Shown here: positions 25,573 through 38,900 of the stretch, piece after piece
Layout: every line of letters begins with the position of its first letter
Position numbering within the stretch: the first letter of the stretch is position 1
Source of the DNA: Apteryx mantelli
Lineage: Eukaryota > Chordata > Aves > Apterygiformes > Apterygidae
Reading direction: 5' to 3'
DNA: 64,000 nt
Assembly: GCF_036417845.1 (NCBI RefSeq)
Contig: NC_089983.1
Coordinates: forward strand, 18,629,207 to 18,693,206
The notes under the pieces: model-generated
Databases searched by the model: none
What the model was told of the DNA's origin: nothing
Seen by the model: only the letters and a program-made list of their open reading frames with translations
Position numbers and translations under genes: made by a program

Positions 25573-26299
25573 CAACTAAGAAAGGCGAAAGATTTTGACT
25601 CTTGGGTGTCTACCAGCCAAAGGCTGGAGATCTCAGTGCTCTTGGCTCCCCCACAGCAAAACCTCTCTAGGGAGTTAAGAGCCCCCTTTCCCTCCATCCC
25701 TCCTCGCCCCAAGGGACGAGCCCTGGCCAAAAGCAGCAGCGGCAGCAGCAGGTCCAGCCAAAAGCTCGCACGAAGCCCTGCGCGAAGCTTCCCAGGGTGA
25801 GCCAACTGCAGAGAAATAATCTGTAGTATTGTGGAAATAGCGGGTCCAAACAGAAAAGTTCTATTCTAGGCAAAAGCCCCATGTTTCCTTCTGAAAAGCA
25901 AATAGTTCCTTGTAGCACAGTTCTAACTAAGATTAAAATGTTTATTATAAAAGAGAATTATAAGCTAGGAGTACCTGAATCCAGAACAAAATGTAAAACA
26001 GGAAACAAATACGAAAAGCACTATAAAAAGTTTTAATGGATTCTTTCAGATGTGGAGTGGCATTTTAATGTGATGTTTTAAATGATTTTTTTTCTTTTTA
26101 GCTTTTAGACAGACTGTTAATCTGAGGGGCTCTTTCTGCCTGCAGAGGAATAACATCTCCAAGTAGCCGCCTATCAGAGGCCTTCTGGGGGGGCAAAACA
26201 CTGGAAAGCCAGCAGGGACTAAAAAAACCAAAAGGGCACAGTGCAGGCCCTGAGCAGGTAGCCAGCAAGGCCCTGCTGCACCGGAGCCAGCAGGAGCTT

Positions 26300-26410
26300 T
26301 ACATATATATATGTACACACACATATATATACACACACACACACACAAATATACACATATACATATGTATATATATGTGTGTGTACACACAGACACACAG
26401 ACACACACAT
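26300..26410 (+). repeat. Compound (TA)n/(CA)n microsatellite with inverted repeat
   Basis: Alternating TA and CA dinucleotides run for about 110 bases. Positions 26312-26333 and 26366-26387 are perfect inverted copies of 22 bases with a 32-base spacer, so the strand can fold into a hairpin. Cys/Val/Tyr-rich minus-strand frames here are low-complexity shadows. Confidence 0.9.
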
Positions 26411-27339
26411 TGAGGGCATCTCAGCTAGAAGTTTCTCTGATACTTTTTTGATGCCAAGGAACTATTTTCAGAAGCTGATTCCATCCTATACATTTTCAAC
26501 ACATTAAAAGTCTCGATGTGTATGCTTAAACATCTTTGGCCTGTTGCTGACCTTTTTGAATGCCTGGAACTGCCACTTCTTCTTGCTGATGCAGATGCAG
26601 GAAATTCTTAACTAAATCCTAACCGAAAGCCAGAAAAACAGATAAGCAGACTAATCCCCTTGCCTATCAGACCCTTGGCTCCCACGGACTATAGTTTGAG
26701 TCCTTGCATTGCAGACTAGCTCAGCAGTTTGTTCCTCTGTATCTTGCCTGTGTTGGCGTGTGCTTCTCCAGTGATGGGGAGGAAAATGTTCCCACTTTCC
26801 GAAAGACTGAAACATTTTACTGCAGTTTGTTCGCTGACGTTTGCAGCTCAGGAAGCCGGTCTCTGGCTGTTGCTCTTTCCACAAAAGACCTTTCAGAAAT
26901 CTATGGAAAATACATTAAAAGAAGTATAAATGGTTTGGGTTTGGTTTTTGCACCATTTTGTGTTTGTTTGTCAGTTTTTAACTACAAAAAGCTGTCTCCT
27001 CCTTGAAATCCTAATTCTCCCTGGCAATATGTGATGCTGCTCAGCCATGAATAGCAATGTCTTTTAGGAAGATGTCTGACTATGTTAGAAACAAGGGCAA
27101 ATAGTTTCAATGCAGTAGCACTGTACATGCAAAAGGTATTGATTCTGATGCCTTCAGAGACTTGGTCTGATTAAAAGAAAATTAAAAAGATTGAAGTAAC
27201 TTTATCTAGAATACTGTAATATTGCCTTCATCTGAATTTGGTTCGCTTTCTCAAGAAGAGGTCTGGAAAACCAGTACAGGGGAAAAATGAAATCAGAGCC
27301 ACTCATTCATTAACGGAGCAGCAACAAACTCATTAAACG

Positions 27340-27490
27340 AAGCGGCTGGTGCCGAGGGAGGCCTGCGCCGCGCCAGCTGCTGCGCGCGGGGGAGCCCTGC
27401 CGAGAGCCCCATCACGCTGCTGCCGCTCGCCGGCCCCGCGGGCTCCCCGCCTGCCACCGCGACTCGGGGGAGCCGGGCCCATGTGGCACT
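27340..27490. promoter_or_regulatory. Small CpG-rich island (intergenic)
   Basis: About 150 bases dense in CpG (GCGCCGCGCCAGC and onward), with less GC-rich sequence to about 27660. No supported coding sequence overlaps it. Confidence 0.45.
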
Positions 27491-28725
27491 GTCAACATGA
27501 CGGACACCCCACCTGTATTAAAAACAAAATTAGCTGTTGCCACTGAATGTGTCACAGAAGACAGGCGCACCACAGGACAGCGTGGCGCGGAGCTGGAGGG
27601 CGCGCCGCCAGCCGCTGCAGCCCGGTGGGGCTCTGCTTCGCCACGGCGGGTGGGGCAAAGCTGGCACAAGGCAGGACAGCAGAAGGTGGCTGGGTCTTTC
27701 GTAACTCACATACGTCGTCCCCTGTCCCCTCCACAACAAATGGGCAGAGGTCTCAGTTCACACCTCTCCCCCTTACTTCACACCCCTCTGCACCAGACAG
27801 TACTGAAATTACCACCACTAAGGTATCATGAAGAAAAGTGACAAAAATGATGAAAGTGGTTGAAAATAATCCAAATAAATTAAACCCCTTGCCTCTCAGG
27901 CCCATGTCAGCTGGTTCATATCCCAGCCCCTTTCACCACCCCAGGCTCACGATCCTGGCAAGCACCCACTGTCACTGGGCTTTGCTTCTCAGAGCTCAAT
28001 CCTAAACCCAAGTCCAGCCTCACACCTACGTGTCCTCCACCACTCATGGCACAAATACCTGCAAACCAAGGACTGTACAAAGAGCAGGCTTGGAAAAGAG
28101 GAGCACAAACAAGTCAAGTGACTGCTGGTGTCCGTAGCCCTCAGGTTAAAATGAGGGCAGGGATGGGGTCCATCATCTCTGTTTTTCTTAACCCTCCATT
28201 CAGAGAAGCAGGTTGTGGCAAATGGCAGACTCAGACAAGGACAGTCTGACACAAGCTTGAAAGTCTACTGGGAAAACATTTAGTTTCGAGTATTTTACAT
28301 CCTGTATCCATGAGGCTGACAAGACTTGTTTTGTCAAAGCTGGAAGCCTGAAAGTCAAAACCAAACCCAAACACCTAGGAGTGAAGAACTCGTTTCAGGA
28401 GAAGTGAGTGAGCAACAATTAATGACATGTTACTCAGAGAGGTCCATGGGGATGGGGTCATGTCTGCAGGAGATCCTGATGCATCGGTCCTGCGCTTCTT
28501 AAGCTGGAAAAAGTAATCCCCAGAGGAAAAGAAGCAAACTTATACACCTCTGTTGTTTCAACAATATTATCTTTTAAAAGCACTTACTGTACCAAATGGC
28601 ACTTTGCTTTTAAAAGCCTGGCTACAAATCCCCATTGTTGTTTCTCCCACAGGGAACACAGTTGCCTGATCTGGACACGAGTCTCACCTGCTGAGCTCAT
28701 CTCAGCTGATACACCAGAGGCTGTA

Positions 28726-28830
28726 ATAAGAACATGGGAACAGCTACACCAGGTCATACCAAAGGTCCAGCCAGCCCAGTATCTTGCCTCTGACTTTGGA
28801 CAATAGCAGGTGCCTACAGAAGATGGTAAG
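28726..28830 (+). repeat. Candidate old interspersed repeat
   Basis: The stretch with CATACCAAAGGTCCAGCC and then AGCCCAGTATCTTGCCTCTG resembles a dispersed sequence common in reptile and bird genomes (usual form GACCAAAGGTCCATCTAGCC). The family name is not certain from memory and the copy is diverged. Edges are approximate. Confidence 0.4.
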
Positions 28831-29794
28831 AATAGGGAAGCATACAGTGATGCTCCTCTTGCATACTCTTCCCCTGCAAACATTGTACTTTCTGCAAAGA
28901 GTGGTGCGAGGAGCAGCCGAGAACGAAGAGCAGTCTGTCCGTGAGGCTGAAGGAAGGTCACGTCCAGCCTGCATATTACGACATGTTGTGACTCTGCATG
29001 CAGCCAGAGACTAGCCCTGGACAGGAGGTGCACCCAAAGAGCCCAAGAAGGCCTTGAGGCACAGTCAGCCACAGACCTTTGACACCACCACATCATCCCA
29101 ACAGCTGCTAAAATACACATCTGCCCCCTTGTCACCTCCCTCTTACCTTCAATATCCTGCCGCACAACCTCCCCAGGTGCCAGCTCTCAGAAGTCACTGG
29201 GAAAGGTCGAAGATGCACCTCTTGTGTGTAGGACAACCCAGAACAGCAGCCCTGGTGGCTTCAGATAGGTCTTGGCTCCACAGCTTTCTCATCATACAGC
29301 ACGTATTAGCCTCTCTGATTTTAAGATGCACCATGGATTTGTTCCACTGCTACATTACACACCTTGGCCTCACTCCTGTGCCAGGTATAAGCAGGGCTGT
29401 CTGCGGTGCAGGGCAGGAAGGACAAAGTGTGCTTGCAGCACCAGCTTTTGGCATACCCACCCCAACCAGTCACCAGCAGAGAGGAACGCATCATGGGCCT
29501 CCTGTAACTAATGCTTACGGGTTACGGCTAAGGCAGTCACATCAGGCCCTCTTCCATCCACTGTGCTGGGTCCCAGGAAAGGCAAGCCTGGAGACTTCTG
29601 TGGAGGCTGTGTGCACACAGGATCACCCATATGGCTACAGGGCAGTAATAGCAAGTCAAATGATCTGTCTTCCCTCTCCTTCTCTCTCTCATGTCCTCCT
29701 GACAACTTCTGTTCATCTGTAACCTGGGATTCATTAGAGTAGGAACTTTTCCCTTCTGCACCTGCTGCTCCTGCCAGCAGTTCTCTTGCCTCTT

Positions 29795-29888
29795 CACAGA
29801 ATCACAGAATCACAGAATCACTGAGGTTGGAAGGGACCTCTGGAGATCATCTAGTCCAACCCCCCTGCTCAAGCAGGGTCACCTAGAG
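29795..29888 (-). mobile_element. CR1 LINE, 3' end fragment
   Basis: Read on the minus strand, this shows the CR1 3' end: CTGCTTGAGCAGG, GTTGGACTAGATGATCTCC, CAGAGGTCCCTTCCAACCTC, then three ATTCTGTG-type terminal repeats at the left edge (CACAGAAT on the + strand). CR1 is the main LINE of birds and usually inserts as a short 5'-truncated copy. No coding part remains. Confidence 0.93.
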
Positions 29889-30579
29889 GTCACCTCTTCC
29901 TTTTTAATTAGCTCAAATTTCAGATTAACAGGTTTCTCTAAAGCCTTTCCCATTCCTCCCAATTCTTCATGACTCCTCTGTGCACCTCTATCCTGTCCTC
30001 TATCAATGAACTCTAAAAAAGTGATTTGGAAGGATGTCTTTGCAAATGTTGCTGTTTGCAAGTTCAGCATTAAAATTGCTCCATGTCAATATTACCATCC
30101 ATTAGGATTTGAATAAAGTTAAAAAAGAAAACCCCAAAACTATGAAATACTAAGAGGTCTCAAAAACAGGTGTTCAGCAGCAAAGTTGAAGTACTCTCAA
30201 CCCTCTTCTTCCAAAATAGAAATACAGTGTAGGAACCTCTTGTCTCTGTCCTTATCTCACTCATGCCAGAACTACAAGGCTGGCGGAGCTTTGTGCGCAT
30301 TAAATTTTAGATTATGAGAATACGAAAGGTCAGGTCAATGGATGCATGATGTGTTTGTATGTCTAGCCTACTGCACAGGTGCCCTACATTACCTTTCCAG
30401 AGCTTCACAAATATTCATCCACATTAATGAAAACAGTAGTGCCTTCCTGTTACATATCAGAACCTGTGAAGCCCCTGTAAGTGCTAGATATATTCCTCCC
30501 GCCAACAGGACATGCCCTTCCAGATCCCTATGTCCTTTGGCTGCTCTGTGTACTTATTTTGTGAATGTTTCTAGAGGAA

Positions 30580-30597
30580 GTTTTTTTTTTTTTTTTC
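30580..30597 (+). repeat. Poly(T) tract
   Basis: A run of about 17 T without other repeat context. Confidence 0.8.
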
Positions 30598-33230
30598 TGG
30601 TACATATTGACAGTCTCTGATGATAAAACATATTAATCATAACACAGTGTAGTAGTAATAACATCACACAATACTATCCTTGACCAAAATAAAAAACACC
30701 ACCCTGTACCAAATCAGAGACCCCATTATGATAGTCTCAAACACAGACTACAGGGATATAAATTCGGACCAAGTTCTCCCCAGTTGGGCTCACAAAGGCA
30801 GTAGTTCAAGATTTAACAGAATTCATAACTGTGCGTCATTCAAGAGCTTTTTCACCCTGGGACACATTAAATGAGCAAAGAAGCCAGAGTGACGGTCTGG
30901 TGCAGACGGGACTGTTTGTGTAGAACCTGCCACTTTCATGCACTCCTTTTTCTAGTCATTTCCTGAAGGGGAGCAGCAGGAAGGCAGAAGCGACTCACTG
31001 AATATCACTTACAAAGAGCAAATACCCAACACGAGGTCCTCCCTGAGACCAAGCTTTGATTGATGCATTGGTCATGACGCAGGATGACACCAGCCAGGAT
31101 TTGGTGGCTTTCCCCTACCAAAGCACCGCTACTGATTGAGCCATGGCACTCCCTTGCACTGCTGGCACACAGAAAATTAAACAAGGGCAAATATTTGTGA
31201 AAGAAAAGCACGTTAGGGCCTTGACTTAGCTGGACATACTCAGCATAATTTGGTGACATTATAGACTGAATAACCTTTGATGACCACTGCCAGTACAGAC
31301 TGACTCAGTCAACTGGCAAAATCATGCTGAATTTGATTAATACTTTTGGTGGGGGAACAAAAACCCGAATGGTGAAATAAATATTTTGAAAAAGGTTTTC
31401 TTTTGACATTTTCTAAAATGTTATTTTTAACTTTGAATTTTCTTAGGAGGGCACACAATAGATTTTAAACATCTGTTCTTACCTAGTAGTCTCTCTCTGT
31501 AATCAAAGGAGAGATTTCTTTAAAAGGTGACTCAAATCACTTTAAATTAGGCTCTGAAATGCCTGTGAAGATGACCGCCATTCTCCACTAACTACAAAGA
31601 AAGTGTCAAGGGACTCCAGCTAGCTCCTCGAGATACTTAACACTGCTGATTGCAAAACCTTTCCTCCCACCATGTTTTGAAATTCCCATCCATTTTAATG
31701 TAACTGAAAAGAACCCAGAAGGTGTTGTTGTTTTCCCTTAAAAAGCAGAAATCCTTCAAACCTAAAAAATAATTAGAAGGATTTCACAAAAAGTGATGCT
31801 AGCAAGATGCTTTTAAATGGAGACATACAAGGCACCAGACAAAAATATTGACATCAGAAGCAGACTAACCCTAAAAAGCCATTTTTACATGAAGGGGAGG
31901 AAAAAGGGAGAAAGATACCTGGAATCTGAATAATATCTCAGACAAAACTAAGACAGAAAGTACTAGAAGGTACAGAATTAACCTTTTCCTAATTAATGAG
32001 GAGTTGTAAAGCAAAGGAAATCAACCAGTCGAGAACAATCTCAGTGAGACAGGGATTTCAATACTTGAAACGATTTGGTCGTCCTTTAAAAGGAGAAACT
32101 AAGGAAGGGAAATGGTTGGTGTCAGGAAATGGAAGTGAGATGGAGCTACGATACCACAGCAACGTGCGAGCGATGATGATGCTGAACCCGCAGGACCAGG
32201 CTCTGAATGACAGCAGGCCAGATTTCATTACAGGATGTAAGCTAGCAAGATAACGATCTGTAAATGCATTCTAAACAGGGTTATTTTAAAGGCAATCAAA
32301 TTTTTGCAAGAGGAAAATTATTCGGGAAGCTGGACTTCAAAGACTTCTTTAACCTCCTACAACCTGACATTTCATATGCTCCTACATTCAACTCTAATTA
32401 TCTAAATATTACCATATTTAGTAATGGAGAAGACATGGAAATATTTGCTGAACCTATTCAGTGGAGAAAATTTGATTATTTTCTTTTTAATCTGGATCTT
32501 AAGTTCTCAAATTACCTTGCAACTCACTGCAAACCTCCTGCATCATCCCTACAGCAAATATCTTGAGCCCAACCTGGCCGGAGGCTTTATCTATTTATTT
32601 ATTTTTAAATCACTCCATTTTTATACAGCAAATGACCTAGAGACGATTCAGGTGGAGAGTGACATTTACCTGTTTGCCTGTCCTCTTGAGCCACACTGAC
32701 TCTGCAGAAGGAAGCTACCTGCTGTCTGACCCAATAATGTCGAATCTGCAAAGAAAAATCTTTAAAGCATGCTGCCTCTTTAGATTGTGCTGCCTTGAAT
32801 TATGTTCTACTGCGCTAAACAAAATTGTAGACTGATATGATGACACACTGAGGAAAAAAGTTTATCAGCATTTAAGAAAAACAGGGGATGTAAAAAGAGA
32901 GATGCATGTTTTAGATGCAGAATTTAGCTTGCTGTTTTTTTCTTTAAATTTCCTGGTCAGCTGGGTTCTCCAACAGCAGAAGATATTTTTCGGAGTCCCT
33001 TGAATGATATTTTTCATCACAAGGAAGCTATTTGTTTTAGTCAGCTAAACAGGCAGGTATTTCCATTTATATTACTTCTTGGAGTTACATTTAGGTAATT
33101 TACAACAGCCGGCTCTTTTGCTTTCTGTGCGTGAGAATTAAAATCTAAATAACATCTAGAATAACACTATAGCATCTCACTTGCCTTAACCCACTGCAGT
33201 ATCTTCAGATGCCTAGAGATCATTCAGAAA

Positions 33231-33252
33231 ACAACAAACAAACAAACAAACC
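33231..33252 (+). repeat. (AAAC)n microsatellite
   Basis: Several tandem CAAA units, a simple repeat. Confidence 0.8.
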
Positions 33253-33310
33253 TCTGTAGCACTGCAAAGCAATACACTGCAAAATAATTCCTATGATACT
33301 TAGTAGTAGA

Positions 33311-33350
33311 CATTACTAGACATTACTAAACATTACTAGAGTTACTAGCG
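33311..33350 (+). repeat. 10-bp tandem repeat, about four units
   Basis: Units of CATTACTAGA occur at 33311, 33321 (one change) and 33331, and a diverged unit (GTTACTAGCG) at 33341. It is a small minisatellite with no known function. Confidence 0.8.
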
Positions 33351-33505
33351 AACCTCTGAGGTTGGGCAAACATGTCTAACAGCCAGAAATTAGGCTTTTT
33401 TTTTTTTTTTTAATTTGCTACTTTTTAAAAACACATTTTACTAAAGCACAACTTCAATTACATCTTATTTTTGTCTCTACGAGTGTTATAAAATGGAGTT
33501 TATCT

Positions 33506-33537
33506 GCAAAAAACAAAACAAAACAAAACAAAAAACA
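33506..33537 (+). repeat. (AAAAC)n microsatellite
   Basis: About five AAAAC units within an A-rich stretch. Simple repeat. Confidence 0.85.
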
Positions 33538-35872
33538 ATTAACAAGTCTGAGGCTCTATTTCTTTGGTCACAGTTTTCTCCTTCCATGGTCCTGCTGTTC
33601 CCTTTCGGTATTGGATTTGTGGCTACTGCTCCTGGCAAACAATGAAGAAGCTAGAAAGTGAAATTCTGTGAAAAAAACGAGCTAGGAAAAAAAGCCTTCC
33701 CCAGACGAAGATGGATTTGCTCAACCTTTCTTTCAGCAATTTGCAATGCTATCAGAAGATTCAAAAGGGAAAATGGTTTGGTTTGGTTTTTTGGAAGGAA
33801 GATGTCCCTTCAGTAGAAGGTCTGCACTGCCAAAAAATCCTACACAGAGGAAAGCTACAGGATAGAGCACAGGCCCACGTACCCCTCATGTGCCCCCAGA
33901 CAGCCACGCGCCCCCGCTCTTCCCCTCCCAAGCACCGATGAGCAGAATAAACAAGTCAACAGTACGACAGGCCATTCACATGGGAAGCCATGGGATCTGG
34001 GGACCGAGCTACAGCTGGCACTGTACAGACAGGCATAGGTACATTTGCCATTGATTTATATTTCACTTATGAGAAATTTTTGTGACATTTTTCAAGCAGC
34101 ACAGTGTGGGTGTGCAATCAGGGCAAGAGCAAGTTGAAAAGCAATGGCACAGCAGCTGGTTGGTTCAGAGGACTCGTTATGGGATGGAGTCTTACACATC
34201 TAGGTCACTGTTTCACATTCATCTCAGTTGCATAGTAGCGACAAGCTCATTATTCTTTGACAGTTCCTTGGTGACAGACATGAAATGGTTTTGCAGGTCC
34301 AGACCAGTTCCTAGTGCAGCGGTTTCCTCCTTAGAATACCCACATCTGACAAGGATTAATTGGTCTTTGCACTGGCAGCATGAGCAGAGATCTCAGGACT
34401 GATCTGCTCATGAACAGGATCCAGATTTGAGCCACAGCAAGAAACCAGTGCAGAAGAAGGCTCTCCCACCATTTTCACTACAACACTGATTCTGCCACTG
34501 AAGAGAACATAAAATTCGTCCAAGCTTTGGTTCAAACACATTTGACATATGCAAAACAAAACTCACTTTAGCAAAGAGTCGTTAGTGGCACACGGCACTC
34601 AGTGCAGCCACTTTACCACCCATTCTCACAGTAAGAGTAAGCATTTTCTTTACACACATGCCACCCTCGATTGCTGTTATTGCTCAGGAGACCTCCATGA
34701 AGCCTGGCAACACTGTAGAGAGCCTGTGGATGAAATCAGGTCTCACCAGTCTAAGATCCATGACTTAAAATTATAAAAAAAAACCCAAAACTTTGCACAG
34801 AAATACATATGCTTGCTTCAGAGCTGTTGCAGCCCTTCAGTAAGTCTGGAGTTAGCAATGGGAAATTCTGTCTGATCAAAACTGGAGGAGGAACGCAGCA
34901 CTGGAGTGAGTTACAAACTGCTGCAGGGCACAAGCAAGCGGTTATCTGAAACACTGAACAGTATCATGGGTTCAAATCTGTAGCCAATGCATGTAAATAA
35001 CTCCTAGTGAACTGTGCTTAGGTTAAAAAACAAGTTCATTGCATTCATGGCTTTGATTTGAATAAGGGTTCACCATCTGTAACCTAGACTATGACAGCAC
35101 ACAGAAGAGTGGTGCTAAATTCCTCTGTGCTCACTGAGTAAACAAACTCATTTGCAGCTTGACATTTTAGCCTTGTCCTAGGTAGATGACTTTCTGCTTA
35201 TTCAATAATTTTGAATAAAAACTTTTAATAGCTGTGCAACAGTAAATAAGGTATTAATACTATACAGCATGGATGCTCAGTACCTGATTTAACCTCCTTT
35301 TTTTTTCCTAACCTCAATGGGGACACTGAAAAATACACAACTTTTTCATATAAGTAAATTAATAAATATTTTCAGTCGCTGAATATAATTACCATCAAGA
35401 ACAGACAGTTAGCAGTGCGTATAGGGCACATATAAGACAGCCAGGGGGACGTCAGGAAGGAAAGAGAATGAGAGAGAGGGGGAGAGAAGACAGTGTCAAA
35501 TACCCCAAATCTGTGCCAGCCTAGATTTCTGTTTTCACTTTGTTTTTCAAGCACAAGAACAAACAGTTTTCAAAATATTTCTTCATGAAGAAGTAGTAAC
35601 TCCGGAGACGTGGGACGCACTATCACTACTTCTCAAAGGCTTTCCAATTATCAGGTATCCAGGGAAGCAGAAAGGCTAGCTTCTCAGTGGAGCTTTGCCA
35701 GCTTACATCAGCTGAAGGCTGGTCCAGCTTCAAATCCCTGCTTGTTTTTTAATCATTTGATTTCCAGAATTCCTCTTTTACCCATTTCACAAAACCTTCC
35801 ACACCTATGAACTTAACATGTGATTTTTTTCTTCTTCTTCTTCCCTTACCTTAACACGATCACACTAGTACT

Positions 35873-35950
35873 GACCTGCTTGAGCAGGGGGGTTGGACTA
35901 GATGATCTCCAGAGGTCCCTTCCAACCTCAATCATTCTGTGATTCTGTGA
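35873..35950 (+). mobile_element. CR1 LINE, 3' end fragment
   Basis: This 78-base + strand copy begins ACCTGCTTGAGCAGG, continues GTTGGACTAGATGATCTCC and ends with two terminal repeats (ATTCTGTGATTCTGTGA). It is the same segment as the copy at 29795 but in the opposite orientation. It is 5'-truncated and noncoding. Confidence 0.93.
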
Positions 35951-38900
35951 CCTGAGGCTAAATAAAAAGCTTTAAGAAAAGGAAAAGGCAAGAGTACTGA
36001 AATGGGTACCAAGGCTATCACCGAGGCCAGCTGGTCCGCAACAGACCCTGTTTGCCTAGTTCTTACACTGTGACTGTGCTTAGCCCCATGAGCCTCGCCT
36101 GGACCAGGTACCTGAAAAAGAGCTCTGGGATGTGCATCCAGAGTCTGTTCTTTCATCCTTTTCATGCCATCTTGTCCCATCATCACTGTTCATCAGAAAC
36201 AGTAACTCAGGTTGACATCATTCCTACCAGAGATGGGAGCTATTGAATTATCTAAGGACAAATCTAAATACTAGCTTTTAAAGGATAACTGATCTACTAA
36301 AAGCAAGTATTGTTTTGGACATGCCATGTCATATTTATAACGCTTTGCTTTGCATTGCACTGTTATCTCCTGCAATGTCATTTGAACAGCACGAAGTAGC
36401 ATGACACAACATGACAGATGCCTCAGCAACAGAGGAGAAGACAGTCTCTGGATTCCAGATCCATTATAGCTCATCCCACATAAAAGATTCAAGGGATACG
36501 AATGGTAGCATGGCTGCAGACTGAAAGATACCAGAGACTCTGCAATTATCTGCACAAAATAGAGCTCTTAAATTCACCTGCTTTTCACATAATTAATGTT
36601 CTATTTGCTTTCATTAAATGTGATTTCATTATCATCTTCTTCCAAACAGTTTGATTATAAAGTAGGAAAATCTCTTCTTTCAGCTTTTTATCAATAATGA
36701 CAACCCTGAGGAACATGCCAAATAAGGGCAAATTCCTTTTTAGTATAATACTGATCATAGTCCCTTATTTACAGTAAAAAACTTCCCTCTGTTTGGAAGA
36801 GGCACCACCTCAAGCAATATTCCATATAGCAACACGGGAGCACCCTGCCAGTCTGCCCAGAAGCAGACTGTCTTCCTGGTCCACTCCAAAAAGGTTCTTT
36901 TGTTAAACATTCCTCAAGAAATTTCAAAAGATAGTAAATCATTGAAAATACATTATAATAAAAAGCATCCTACAATGCCTCCATGTGTACTCAGCTTCAA
37001 ATTCTAAAAGCATTCTGGTTTTTACTCTCTTTTGGTGGAGGAAACAGATGGGGTATCTCTGCCTTTCTCTGAAATCCTCCTCCCATTTTTCCAGAAATAT
37101 CAAAAATGAAAGGGGAAAATAGTTCTGTTTTCGTGTACAATTTCCAATCTGAAACTAAAAAAAATGGCATTTTCTTCAAAAGAACCTGGCACCTTTGGAA
37201 GAAATTAAAAATATCAGTGAGCTTTTTAATCATATTTCAAAAAACACATCCTTACATTGGAAAGGACTTTTTCCAAAAACAACAACAACAAAAATCCCTC
37301 AAACTCTGGTCCCCTGGTCACAGGTAACCTTACAGATCCTCACAGCCACCACAGAAGTCTAACAGGTGAAGGATGTTGAGAGGATCAAGTGGGCTCTCTG
37401 CTCCGAAAGAAAAGTTAGTTTCCAGTAGGTAATCATGATCCATGCCACAGATTCAGCAATTTTTCATGTCTTTTTAATATCACCTCCATATCTCCATTAT
37501 TCTGATATTAATGGACTTGTTTATCCTGCACACTGCTCCACGTATTCTCTAGACGGATGCAATAAATTGGCAAGTCCGGTTGACTCGCCATATGCTGTTC
37601 AATTTGTATCTGCTGGTGTCCTGACCTCACTTTTGTCCAAGCTGCTGAAAGTCCAGCTGGGGGGGTGAAATATTCTCCTTTATCATAAGCTAAGGAAACT
37701 ATTCTTTTCCCCTTTCACATAAACTTAATTTGCTTTTCAAAGAAGTAATGTAGTTTATTATTGTGCTCCTCAAATGTCTGAGGAAATACACAGAAAATGC
37801 TTGGCACATATGGCATTTTTATGTGGCTTATTTTTTTACTTGTCTACAAGTCTGCACAGAATTATTACTATTTGGCACACAGCAAAAGGAAGTCTCCTGT
37901 GCATAACATGATTTAGTCTGGCCGATAAAGTGGAAGTGGATTTCTCCGTTGCATATTAAGTTCCACTGGATACCATTTGCACAAGAGAGCAAAATTGCAG
38001 CTTCATGTTCTTTTATTATGATACATTTCCTCTCAGACATCCTCATCTTTCTCGTTCCCCAAATATTAAAATTTCTCCCAGTAGTGACTCTCCAAATTTC
38101 CCACTCTCATATATTCGTTCTCCAAAGACTGTTACTCTTTCTTGCACTAAGTAGCCAGCTAAGACATGGGCCCTCATCGCCTGCCTCCATCAGAAAGTGG
38201 ACTGGATGGTAGTTGGTCAGAAAAGGACCTTTGCAGGGAACATACAATGTGCTGCTCCCTTGCATGCCCCAGAGACCAAGCAGTACGAACAGGGGTGGTT
38301 ATCCCTGCCGGGAGCCTCTGCCAGCAGTGCTTCCCTGCAGGCTCTCTCACTTTCCAAAGGTTCATGCCACAAGTGCACCTTCTGCTGCATCTTGCTTGGC
38401 GGCTTCTCTGGCATGTCTGAAGCTTCTCTCCAAAAATGGCACCTGTCAATCAGCCTTTCACAGCTCTGTTTGCATCAACTCCTTCTCCCACCAGAAGTCT
38501 CGCAGCCCACGCACTGCCCAGATCTGAAGCCATCTCATACACTGATGAGAGTTTTCCACTTGCTCACCTCATGCTAAATATTCTGCATACACATCGTTGC
38601 GCGTGCAGCCTCCCCAGTTGTCTCCCTCACCCTAGCAGCTGTGAAGTCACAAGAGACTTCTTCTGACCTACTTACGGCCTGTTCCTGTCCCACATTCCCC
38701 ACCTCTCTTTGCAGCACTCCTGAAAGCCTGTTACATGGGCTCACACTGTCCCCTTTCCTTGAGTGCTTGTTGCTCATAGAGGTTCCAAAAGCAGACACAG
38801 ACTTAATTTCTCCCCCTGAAATTTCCCTCTCAAAGTCAGCTGCAGAGATGAATTCAGTTGGTCTCTGGTGCTGTTTGTCTGCCCATGCTCTCTGGTGCTG

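Larger units (their letters stand above)
21900..27330. other. Intergenic, no gene seen
   Basis: Mostly AT-rich sequence with microsatellites at 23863-23903 and 26300-26410 and a 30-bp AT-rich duplication at 22246-22304. Open frames, such as 25362-25805 on the minus strand, show no family resemblance. Confidence 0.6.

Noticed and set aside
26046..26419. Minus-strand Cys/Val/Tyr-rich protein frames
   Set aside because: They are translations of a TA/CA microsatellite.
34960..34985. GGTTCAAATC as a tRNA B box
   Set aside because: No A box, acceptor stem or cloverleaf can be built around it.
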